A stretch of DNA of 64,000 bases from contig CM038917.1 in the NCBI GenBank assembly GCA_021904315.1, positions 1,364,001 through 1,428,000 of the forward strand, in the 5' to 3' direction. This DNA comes from Sphagnum magellanicum (taxonomy: Eukaryota > Streptophyta > Sphagnopsida > Sphagnales > Sphagnaceae). Below, one piece after another: positions 1 through 10,239 of this stretch; positions within the stretch are counted from its first letter, which is position 1; the number at the start of each line of letters is the position of its first letter. Below the pieces are notes generated by a model, which worked only from the letters and a program-made list of their open reading frames with translations, searched no databases and was not told where the DNA came from. Made by a program: the position numbers and the translations under genes.

Positions 1-70
1 AACTATGTTTGGTATATAATTAAGATCTTCTGGATTTGGTATTGCATAGAATATTCGGCCTTCTGAAGAC

Positions 71-3000
71 ATGTTGCCACGAAAGTTGAGAGCAACATAT
101 CGAGAAATGGGCATGCCACACAAATCAGACTCTTCATCAACTCATTCTTCATCAAATGACTTGTCTGCTCATGATGAAGGTGTCTCTCAACCAGTTCAGG
201 AAGCACCACTGCCTGCAAACCAAGAACAAGCGATGGATGACTTCATGGTTGACTAGTTTGGACTTGACATAGTTGATGATATGTCTGGCAACCCACATGA
301 TGAAGGAGCCAATGCAGATGTTCCCCATCATCAACATACTGCCCAGGGACAACGACAGTGGCAAGAGGCGAAGGCACATGCTCAAACACCTATTTTTCAA
401 GGTGCAAGGTTAAGCTGTTTAGCAGCCATACTGGGGTTGTTAAACATCCAAGCAAAACACAAGGCAAGCAATACTATGTTGTCAGACATTTTTCAGTATT
501 GTCATAGCCTCTTGCTGCTTGAGGAAAATGTTTTGCCAGGATCTTGGAAGGAGGCTAAAAAGATCTTATCCTCCATAGGCATGGAGTATCAAATTGTCCA
601 TGCATGTGTTAATGACTGCATGTTATTTCATGGGAACAATGCCCATTTAACGGAGTGCAGTACATGTGAAGAGGCTCGATATGATCCTCACATGTTTACA
701 GAGAAGGTGCCCAGGAAATCAGTAAGGTGGTTTCCCATTATTCCTCGCTTGCTGCACATGTATCGATGTATAGACTTGGCCGAGTTAATGTTTGGCATAA
801 GAAACATCGATCAAAGCCTGGTGTTATGAGGTTACCAATTGACTCTCCTGCTCACAAGCATGTGGAGTCAACATGGCCAGAGTTTGAGCGTGACCCTAGG
901 CATGTGAAGTTGGGGTTAGCATCAGATGGTGTTAGTCCACATTCACTTGGAAGAAAGGGACGACCTACCTCTATTTGGCCAGTTGTTGTCATGAATTACA
1001 ACCTTCCTCCGTGGTTGTCTATGAAAAAAGGATTTTTGCTGCTTTCTTTTATTATCCTAGGGCCAAGTAAGGTGAAAAACGTAGACACCTACTTAGCACT
1101 AATGGTCGATGAGCTCAAAATGCTGTGGGATGGAGTATGGGCATATGATGGGAGGAAGACCAGTGGAGGAATACCACGTGTATTCAAGTTGAGGGCAATC
1201 TGCATGTGGACAATGCATGATTATCCTGGTAAGAAATCATGCACATGCCTCCATATTTTTTATTATTATTTTGTTTTGTGATTATTTGTTGTTCTAATAT
1301 TCAGTTCTTCTACAATCAGGGTTTGGTTTTGTAAGTGGGTTGCAAACTCAAGGCTACAAGGCCTGTTCTACATGTGGCCCAAGTTTGGAGGACATGGCTA
1401 AATACTCAAGCCATCTTCGCAAAATTGTTTACCTTGGCCATACAAAGTTTCTTCCACTGGGACATGATATGATATCAGACCCACTTTTATTTTCATCTTT
1501 TGACATGCCTTATGGTGATGAGTGTGATATTCCAAAAGCTACCATTTTTGCATATTGGAGGGATGTGGCCAATAGAGTTATTGACCCAAATGATTCTATG
1601 GTGTTTGAGGGTAGTGGATTGACAAGGTGGGGTATACTCAACAACTTGCCCTACTGGGGTGAGCTGAAAATACGTCATCTCTTGGACCCCATGCACATTG
1701 AGGGAAATGTGGGAAAGGCTATCATAAAACAGCTCTATGGAGAGAAGGATAGTAACTTTAGGGAGGCCTGTGAGGATTTTGAAAGGCATCCCGATGTGTG
1801 GATTACTGTTGATCCTAACACAGGTATTGAGTAGCGACCATCAACTCCATGGACACTTACTACACAGGAAAGAAAAGACTTTCGAAATCGCATAGGAGAG
1901 ATGCGATTCCCTACAGGTTTGAACTTTGATGGCAAAGGTTGAATTTAGAAGTATTTTGTTGCTTTTATTTATATTTAAATATGTATGCCTTATACTGGAA
2001 AAAGAGTTTGAAGTATAGAATGTTATCTGTTGGATGTCTAAAATACTTTTGTATAATTTTATGGATCCTTGTTACAGGTTATGGAGCTAATTTTCAAAAA
2101 GCTTTTGGTAGGGACGATGACCACAAGTGGCCAAGGTATCTAAAGACACATGACTATCATCGTTCACTGCAGTACATATTGCCTGTGGCAATAATAGGCT
2201 TAGCCAGTGCAGAAGTACAAGATGCTCTTTGGTCATTGGGATATCTGTTGAGATGGGTATGCTCAAAGGAGTTATTTGTAGAGGAGATTCCAAGAATGAG
2301 GGTAATAGCAACAGAGGTGGTATGCAAGTTGGAAAAGGCCTTCCTTCCATCATTTTTTGATTGTCAAGTGCATTTACTAGTACACCTTGTGGATGAGATA
2401 GCCATTGTTGGTCTTGTGCATTGTCGATGGATGTATTGGCTTGAAAGATATATGGCAGTATTAAAGGGTTATGTCCGTAACCATGCACGAGTGGAGGGAA
2501 GCATGGCAACAAGACATTTGGCAGCAGAGAGCATGTTTTATTACACCAACATCTTGGCCACTATAGATCCATCATGTCCTCATGTCTGGATGGAGGAAAG
2601 AGAAAAGGAGGAAGACCGTTTGACTGGTGCCATCCAAACACGTATGTTATTACCTACGGAGTTAATTCAGCTAACCACATTCATGTTGAATAATAGCAAT
2701 GTCATGGAAGAGTGGAGGAACTTCTATGATAATGCCAAAAGTATGAGTGGGAGATTAAGGATTTTTCCTACGTTACATAAGTACATGAAAGAGAAGTTGG
2801 CTGAAGTGGATCAATTGTTGGCACAAGGAGAAAGTATATCATGTTTTCTAGAGATCACAGATGATGTTCACACCATTGTTCATGGACCATTGAGAGTTGT
2901 GACAACACGTTCAGCAATGTGGACACAAGGAAGACATTTCAGGTATTTATTTTTTCTATTTCATTAGGCATATTAACTCATCTTCACATTCTAGATAAGT

Positions 3001-3579
3001 TTTTTAGAATGTTCTAGGATGATTTTTATGGGCATGAAGTTTCTATTATCATATAAGTTGTTGACTCACAATGCCTAACACAATATTAATTTTAGGATTT
3101 CCACTTTGGATGAAAAGAGGGGTCGCACCTTTGACTGTGGAGTTCAAGGGCAATTCATTCAGGACTCTAGAAGTAGTCGGCATGACAGGAATATTGTTCG
3201 AGATATTATGCCACATTATGGAAAGCTGGAAGAGATCTTGGTGGTATCTTATGATGCACATTCAAAGTTTGAAGAGTATGTGTTTAAGTGCAAGTGGTTT
3301 AAAATGAACCTTGCTAGTGCAAATTGCACTATAGTTCAGGATGAGTGCAGACACACATGGTTAAAGACATCTGCCACTAGTTATTAGCTATCTCATTGGC
3401 AAACTTCAGAGCCATTTACTTTTCCCAGTCATGTAGAACAATGCTTTTATCTTCCTTATCCCCCAAACCCAGAGGAGTGGTCACTTGTTATCACATATGT
3501 GCCACGGTCCTGTTCTATTCTAGGTGAGAAACCAAAGGTTGTGCTTACAACCTTTGAGGTGGATGATGACCACGTATAA
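71..3579 (+). pseudogene. TNP2-like CACTA transposase, broken, four exons
   Basis: The protein family cuts and moves CACTA elements. Exon 1 runs 71-1228: an N-terminal tnp2 region, one in-frame TAG at 254-256, and a frameshift near 775-795, after which the DDE-type region continues (LGLASDG, IWPVVVMNYNLPPW, ending MHDYPG). The first intron is GT at 1229 to AG at 1319. Exon 2, 1320-1938, continues the tnp2 region with GYKACSTCG and has a TAG at 1832-1834. The second intron is about 1939-2077. Exon 3, 2078-2942, matches the DUF4218 type (HDYHRSLQYILPVAIIGL, then the HCRWMYWLERYM stretch). The third intron is 2943-3095. Exon 4, 3096-3579, is DUF4216-like (FKCKWF) with a TAG at 3385-3387. Exon borders are inferred from consensus splice sites and frame continuity. 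The gene is dead as it stands. Confidence 0.85.
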
Positions 3580-3779
3580 TGTACTACTCATTATTTTTAT
3601 GCAAATTCCCATTGAAGCTTGTGGTTCTATATTACTGCACAATGTTCATTGTGTCAAAGTTTTTAGCAAATTTTAGCCTTTATAGTTCTGCAAGTAGGCC
3701 CTCTAGGAACTTTGTACTACTCTCCTTTGCATTACCGCATGTACTACCTCAATGTCACTGAGATTTTATGTGACTTAAA

Positions 3780-4295
3780 AAAGGCCGTGATAAATCAGAT
3801 GACATTGCGAAACCTTTTGCGAAACTTCTTTCTCCAGTAACCCTTTTACTACTTTGTGAGCTAACGCATATCGCAACTTGCGATACATCCACCACCGGAA
3901 AGTTTTGTAAAAATTTGTGATGAGGTTTGCGATACATATTCAAACGCAAAATGTATTGTGCCGAATAACGCAAACTTGCGATTTCTTGTGACTCTCAAAG
4001 TGTTTAGCGATACTTTGTGTATTGTAAAATGTGCGATGTTGTGAGTACGACTAAACGTTGCGAAGTGTGGAATATCACTAGGGTGGACGGAGACTAAGTG
4101 GGTCGCAAAGTTTTGTTTGTGGTATATGTCGCAAAAGTGCTGCGATGATTTAAGGTACATTATAGATTAGCGATGGTTGGTGAACCACAAGGTGCGATGC
4201 GTGTCACATCGAAAATATGGCAGGTTGTTTTTTCTTCGCAAACCCTTCCGGTTTTTTGTTTGGCCCTTCGCAAAAAGGTACAATATGTAGTAGTG
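3780..4295. repeat. CACTA subterminal repeat array and right terminal inverted repeat
   Basis: Many copies of a GCGA core in both orientations are packed into about 490 bp (GCGAAAC, TTGCGATAC, CGCAAAC and similar) and stop abruptly at the TAGTG end. This is the usual architecture of a CACTA subterminal domain. No coding potential is seen here. Confidence 0.7.
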
Positions 4296-5793
4296 ATGCA
4301 TTAACACATTTTTGTAGGAAGTCATTTAAAGCTTTCACTTGAAGGAAAAAATATGTCTAGTTTACAAGCTAATGTAGAAGCTAAGCTCCAAAAGATTATA
4401 AAGATTTTATTACCAGGTTGGGAAGCAATGTTAAAATTAGAAATAAATAAATAATTAGATATAAAGCAAGAACAACCAATAATATAACAACTAAAAGTGG
4501 AGCAAGAGCAACTAGAAGTAGAACAAGATCATCAACTAAAAGTAGAATAACTAATAGAAGTAAAGAAAGAAAAAATAGAAGTAGAATGATTAGAAGGTCA
4601 ATAGGAGCATCCAAAAGTAGAACAATTAGAAGTAAAACAACAACAATTCAACTAATGTTGCTTGTGCCATTGGCACAAGTGTCACCATGTCCTCAATTGA
4701 TTTTTCCTTCCAAAACCTGGTTTTTTATAATTTATTTGAATTTTCAAAGACAAAAATCACTTAAAATTTAATATCTCCCATATTCTGAATCTAAATTTAC
4801 CAAATAAATTCCATTAAATATTGCCCATCAAGATCTTTCCAACAACACCAAAGGAACATTCTAATTCTTCCAAAATTTTCAGCTATTATTTAATTTAATT
4901 TTTAGTGAAGAACTCATTCAATATTCAAGAACTTCTACATCGTAAGTTCAAACGTCATTGTTGTAGGAGCATGGTGGAAGGATCTAAGTTTTACAATCTT
5001 AGGAAAGGGGTTCCAAACCCCATGACAACATGCCCTAAGAATTGTTATTACAACCTATAAACATTTACCATAACTTTACATTGACATATTGTTGTTACTT
5101 TTTGATTCCTACCTACCATTTTAAAACTTAATTTGATTTTTTGTGGTCTCTAATGCTTTCACACACAAAAAAATAATCATTGCTTTAACACCTTCTCAAA
5201 CTTGACATGTTTTTCTTTATAGTTTTGTGTGAGCATGGACCCTTTCACACATGTGCACTAAGCTTTTCCACACAATAAAATAATTGGGAATACATTATTT
5301 TTCCATCAAAATTAGTGTTAGAAATGCTTTCAATGCTAGTTATTTCACTTTATAATAAGGTGCTCACATGGTACAATGGACCCAAAAAGTTATCATCATG
5401 TTGCAATTTTCACTACAAGTAAATTTTGAACATTTTGGAAACATATTTGGTAAAGGTTTAATGGCCAAATTGTGGAATTTAAGGTGATCACATTGTAATA
5501 TATGATTTTGTTATGAAATTAGTGGAAATAAAAATGATTATTGAATCCTTTGGAGTACATTTGTAACATATAATTGTTTGTCATAAGACAACTATTTAAA
5601 CATAGGAGTAGGAAATATTTCATTTGACTAGATTTTTTCAATGAAGTTTTGCACATAAAAACACATAAACATATGGATCAATAATTTGCAACTTTGAACA
5701 CAATTTGATCACATTTATCATGGTAGTCTTAAGTGTTAACTTGCAAAAATCTCACACATAAATAAAGTTTATAAGGAGAAGTTTAGCAAGTTC
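4296..5793. other. AT-rich intergenic stretch with a degenerate AAGTAGAAC repeat
   Basis: From about 4440 to 4640 words like AACTAAAAGTAGAAC and GAAGTAGAAC recur imperfectly, forming a low-complexity purine-rich run. The leucine-rich minus-strand frame there is a by-product of this repeat. I see no gene in the remainder. Confidence 0.6.
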
Positions 5794-6156
5794 TTGGACT
5801 ATCGATGGGTAGCTAAATCTATTATTCCTAGTGTAGGAAAGATTACAAAGCAAATGGGTTATCATAGGTTTCAACAAGCTTTAGTGCATCGTATTTTGAG
5901 ATTCACACCTATAATTTGCAAAGAAATAACAGACGAAAATTTAGATTGGGTAGACTTTTGGAATTTTTTTGAATTGATTTCTAACAATGGACACACAAAA
6001 TGGCATGCAATTCACACATTTCTAGACCTAACCCATTTCTTGTATTCATGGGCTGAATTCAGAAACCATGAAAGCATACCTTTGGTGGGACCTAAAAGCA
6101 CACACCCCACACCTTGGAGGCTAAGGCCAGGAAAAGAAAAACCACATGATGTTTAA
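5794..6156 (+). CDS. Unrecognised 120-aa open frame upstream of the pogo-like transposase
   Basis: An open frame of 120 codons without interruption. The product is rich in aromatic and His residues (WVDFWNFFELIS, HTFLDLTHFLYSWAEF) and starts with MDYRWVAKSIIPSVGK. It overlaps the beginning of the transposase fragment by a few bases and ends in a basic KEKPHDV tail. I do not recognise a family. It is unusually intact compared with the broken frames after it, so it may be an accessory protein of the same element or a captured host exon. No catalytic motif is evident. Confidence 0.3.
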   Translation: MDYRWVAKSIIPSVGKITKQMGYHRFQQALVHRILRFTPIICKEITDENLDWVDFWNFFELISNNGHTKWHAIHTFLDLTHFLYSWAEFRNHESIPLVGPKSTHPTPWRLRPGKEKPHDV

Positions 6157-7456
6157 TGTGCCTTGTAAAAGAAGGAGTAATGTGTTGCAACAACGAACAT
6201 TGGACAAAGAAAATATCCCACCTCAAATTGCAATTGCAAGCATAATACAAAAACCAACAAGAATGAGGAGGGGACTTGATGTATATCCAAGAGGCAAATG
6301 GACAAATCAACAATTGGAAAAGGCCATGGATGTTGTGGAAGGAAGGTTAACATCCATGAGGAAAACCAGTAAGCATTGGAACATTCCCTTATCATCATTT
6401 TCAGACCATTTAAATGGGAAGATTAGGAAAAAGAAAGTGGGAACATTAGGGATCCTAATAGAAGAAAAGGATGCAGCTATAATAATTTGGGTTATTAGTA
6501 TACAAAGTTGTGGATTATCCATAACATTGTTCTAACTAAATTAAAGGTGGTAGAGCTTATTCAAAATTGGCCTACACCTAGATGGTGTACCTGGAAATTC
6601 TTGGTGGCATTGGTTTAATAAAAGACATCCAAAGTTGACCATTTGTTTTGTGGAGGGCTTGGAGATTATAGAGCATGCAAGGCCTAACAAGTCAATCTTG
6701 CAATTCATTTTATGAACGTTGAAAACTTGCAATCAATTTATAATCGAAAGAACTATAGCCCAAATCACATATGGAATTCAAATGAGACTAGGATTCAAGT
6801 AGGTAGACAATTAGGGACACATCTTCTAACTAAATGCAGTTCACACCAAATGTATAGTACCATTCCTAGATCTAGGGAATGGATGACAATGAATTGTGCA
6901 ATCAATGCAACGAATGGATCTCTACCATGATTTTACACCTTTAGAGGTGAGAGATTTTGATTAGGAAGATTACATTAAATTATGCAAGGCAGGATCATGC
7001 ATGGCAATGTAGAAAAAAGTGTGGATGATAACATTCTTATTCAAAGAGTTCCTTAGTTTCTTCAAGAAATCTTTACTAGGTGGGATTTCTCAAACAAATT
7101 AGCATCTTTTAATCCTTGATGGGCATGGATCACATGTTTCTTTAGAAGCAATAGAGCAAGCTCATCAATTTAGATTATATACGGTTACATTTCTTAGCCA
7201 TACATCACATGCATTACAACCCTTAAACATGTCATGTTTCAAATTTTTCAAAACAACATTTAGAAAGGAAAGAGATAGTGCAATGTCTAAGAACATTTGT
7301 AAGGAACCAAATAAGATTATGTTAATTGGGTGGGTAGACAAAGCATTGGACTTGGGATTGTCCAAAAAATATATCAAATATGGCTTCAAAGTTGTAGGAA
7401 TATGGCCTATAAACCCTAGGGCAATGGTGGACAAGATATTGCTTAGTGAAATATAA
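6146..7456 (+). pseudogene. pogo/jerky-like DDE_1 transposase, broken
   Basis: At 6146-6535 an N-terminal Psq-type helix-turn-helix is visible (NQQLEKAMDVVEGRLTSMRKTSKHWNIP, quoted here only to mark the helix region). Then comes a CENP-B-like segment (about 6560-6720, SWWHWFNKRHPKL). The DDE_1 domain follows from 6712 (NHIWNSNET) to 7456. The LLILDGHGSH motif with the second catalytic Asp is at about 7106-7135, followed by TSHALQPLN and a closing GIWPINPRA. Several frameshifts and stops separate the pieces. The first catalytic Asp of the family's N-x-DET motif is Asn here (SNET), so the copy would be inactive even without its breaks. Confidence 0.75.
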
Positions 7457-8399
7457 ACAACAGCCAACAACAATTCAAAAGATGAATGTGAAGATGAAGA
7501 TTAGAGGTTTAATGTTAAGGTAATGATAGTCCTAGGTGGGGAGAAGGATCTATTGCCCTATCTCTCATGAACATTGTAGGAACAAGTGTTGCACTAGCTC
7601 AAGAATATCTTGACCACCTTATGTCCTTGTAACAAAGGTATTATGTGGAGATGCCGAATAATTTAGTTATTTCAAAAGAAAATGACCAAGAAGCCCAAAA
7701 GTTAGTGGTAAATTTGGACCATGAAACTAAACATGCACCTTCACAAAGTCAAATCATAACAAACCTTACCCAATATTTGGTATTTCCAACTTGTTGTCAC
7801 TTCCACATTTGCCTACAAGAAAAACTAAGGGTAGGGAACCATTAATGCACTATTCACAATTTCATGTGGTGATTTTAGACGAGTATTTACGAATCACAAG
7901 ACAAAAGGTAATAGAAAAGGAAGTGTCAAAAGAAATTAGGTAAAGTAAAAGAAAGGAGAGGGAAGAAAAATGGGTTCGAAAGGTGGTAGATTCCCAAGTG
8001 GTGGTTGGGTGTGTAGCCCAAAGAAACATTGATAAGTAAGCTAAGAGGCAAGCAAGATTGGATTTCGTAACAGCATGGTCTTTTGCAATGTAATGAGAAA
8101 ATATGGGGAACAATTGTTAGAAACATTAAAGCAAGATTGCATGTTGAGCCCCAACCACAAAGTTTTTATATAACTAATTGGGGCATCTTGTTAACATGTC
8201 AAAAAATGGCTAAACAAGAGTAAAAAAAATAATGATAGCAACATGGCATGTGCTTGCTAAGCTACATCAGCCAACCTAAAATTGCTAAGTGGCAAGGAAA
8301 GGGGGGGGGAATCATTAGGTTGCACAATTTTTTTGCATCAAGACATGAGGTTCATCCTAGAAGAACCTCACAAGGAGAAGAACATGATGAATCTCAAGT

Positions 8400-8890
8400 T
8401 CAAACTAGCTAGAAAAGAAAAACATGATGAGCAACATCAAAGGACCATGAAGAGAGAAGAGGAGTAGAAAGAGACAATGAGCAAAGTAAAGGACTAAGAA
8501 TAAAGAGGAAGAAAAGAATACAATGAATAACAACTTCAAACCGAGAAAAGAAGAACGTGCGATGAGTAATAGCTCCAAACCAAAAAGAAAAGAACATGGA
8601 GAATAACAAATACGGATTAGAAAAATAGAAAAGAAAGAGAAGAATATGGTGAATAACAACAAAGGACAAGGAAAAGAGAAGAGGAAGGGAAAAGTTGATG
8701 AATAACTTTTTCAAACTAAGAAGAAAAAAAATAATAAGTAACAACTTGGAATTAGGAAGAAAAGAACATGATGGTTGCAACAAAAAAATTGGGAAGAAAG
8801 AAAAACATATTGAGTGTTCATTAAGTTGAAACTAGGAAGTGGTCAACAACAACTTCCAACTAGGAAAAAAAGTATGTGACGTGCAACATC
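8400..8890. repeat. Purine-rich low-complexity tract
   Basis: The plus strand is an almost unbroken series of AAGAAAAGAA, GAGAAGA and AACATGATG words. The long Leu/Phe/Ser-rich minus-strand frames here are reflections of this composition and not genes. Confidence 0.6.
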
Positions 8891-9235
8891 TTCCATCTAG
8901 GAAGAGAAGAAAAATGTGGTCAAACCAAGAAAAGGAAAACATGGTGTGTAGCAACTTCCAACCAAGAAAAGAAGTACACAGTGTGCAGTAGTTTCCAACT
9001 AGCAAGAGAAGAAGAATGTGGTCAAGCTAAGAAAAGAACATAGTGTGCAACAATTTCCAACTAGGAAAAGAAGTATGCAATGTGTAGTAGCTTCCAACTA
9101 GAAAGAGAAGAAGAATGTGGTCAAACCAAGAAGAGGAGAACATGGTGTGCAACAACTTCCACCAAGAAAAGAAGTATGCGGTGTGCAACAATTTCCAACT
9201 AGGAAAAGAAGAAAAATGTGGTGAGTAGGATGAAG
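8890..9235. repeat. Tandem repeat, about 100-bp unit, 3-4 copies
   Basis: The word AATGTGG recurs at 8913, 9015, 9114 and 9215, a spacing of 99-102 bp. Each unit contains two sub-units that begin with TTCCAACTAG and GAAAAGAAG. Copies are diverged by scattered substitutions. It looks like an expansion within the purine-rich tract to its left. Confidence 0.7.
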
Positions 9236-10036
9236 GCTAGCTTGATGATGACCATCTTCAAACCCTAAAAGAAACCCATTACAAACAATGCAAGTAAGCT
9301 TGCAAACTCCTAGCTTGAGCTTGTGTGCAAAAGCACCAACACTTGCAACATGAGTAGGAGGAGGATTAGGGAGCAAAAGCTGTTCAACAAGTTTGAACTA
9401 GGGACAAAAAAACATAGTGAAGACCAACATCGAGCCCCTACATGGAAATGCTACTAAAGCTTGGTGAGGATGGGTGTTGAAGCTCAACAAGGATGGTTCC
9501 AACCAACTGTTTGCACAACCAATAGTAGTTGCTAAAGTTCAACAACACAAACAAGAGCGGTGATGACTATGCACCACAGTGAAAGAGATGGCAATGCCTC
9601 CCCTCCTTCATCTTTGTTTAAAATTTTAAGGGTTTTCTAACTACTACACACCCATTATAGTAGATTTAAAACCCCATTTTCTTACTAAAATCTAGGCCAT
9701 AGATTTGTTGGTGAATAGTAATGTTAAGAAAACAGGAGGATTTTGCACTTGAAAATGTTTGGTGACAAAGCAAGTAATGTGCACTAAAAAGTTGTGAACA
9801 ATTTATTTATAGGAGGAAAATTGTTTCCTTTTAGGATGTAGATTGTTGACTCAAAGATCACACAATGTAAGGACATGTTTTTTTCAAAACATTGACCACC
9901 CTCACTTTGACAAGGCATATCTTCGAATTATGCAATTTTTGTGTCATTGGAAGTGCTAGATGAAGGGCTACAATTGTTCTTTAAACCCAAAAATCAAATT
10001 CCCAATGTGTGGGGATTTGACCTCTTCAGAGCCACT
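9236..10036. other. Intergenic, no feature seen
   Basis: A mixed-composition stretch without long frames, recognisable protein similarity or repeat structure. Confidence 0.5.
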
Positions 10037-10230
10037 AAGTGTTCAGTGATAAGTGTAGTTACACTACTCAAGAACCTGACTGCTTCTGGAAGGCAACATC
10101 AACCTTACCCGGAGGTTTTTCCATTTTCCAAAATCTGAAGAGAACCTTATTTCAAGGTTCTATAACTTGTTTAAAAAAATCTACCCCTGACCAGAGGTTC
10201 TTTCAAAAACAGAGAACCAGACAACACTGG
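10037..10230. mobile_element. Possible hAT-like MITE remnant
   Basis: The right end, read on the minus strand from 10230, is CCAGTGTTGTCTGGTTCT. It resembles the left end of the MITE at 22842 (CCAGTGTTGGGCAGTTCT). Internal GGTTCT/AGAACC words are shared. The left end is unclear and no target duplication was found, so this is a weak call. Confidence 0.35.
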
Positions 10231-10239
10231 TTTAGACCA

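Larger units (their letters stand above)
1..4295 (+). mobile_element. CACTA (En/Spm-like) DNA transposon, right part, left end outside the window
   Basis: The region holds a broken TNP2-type transposase followed by about 500 bp of subterminal repeats and a right terminus. The terminus reads TAGTG at 4291-4295; on the minus strand this is CACTACTAC, the CACTA signature. Between 3780 and 4270 short GCGA-containing words recur in both orientations (for example TTGCGATACAT near 3880 and 3929). In En/Spm elements such subterminal repeats bind the TNPA-type protein. The left terminus is not in the window, so the 3-bp target duplication cannot be tested. In-frame stops and a frameshift in the transposase make this copy non-autonomous. 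Confidence 0.85.
5794..8110 (+). mobile_element. Decayed pogo/Tigger-like DNA transposon, boundaries unknown
   Basis: Fragments of one pogo-type transposase lie in order across about 2 kb, preceded by an unrecognised open frame (5794-6156) and followed by a decayed basic C-terminal tail to roughly 8100. I found no convincing terminal inverted repeats or TA target duplication, so the outer limits are only those of coding similarity. Confidence 0.65.

Noticed and set aside
4396..4614. Minus-strand frame rich in Leu and Val that looks like a membrane protein
   Set aside because: It lies over a degenerate AGTAGAAC repeat on the plus strand and has no other gene feature.
8405..8783. Long Leu/Phe/Ser-rich minus-strand open frames
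   Set aside because: They are the complement of a GAAGAA/AAGAAA low-complexity tract; composition alone explains the absence of stops.
8890..9235. CRISPR-like array
   Set aside because: Eukaryotic tandem repeat without unique spacers; no cas genes and no such system is expected in plant DNA.
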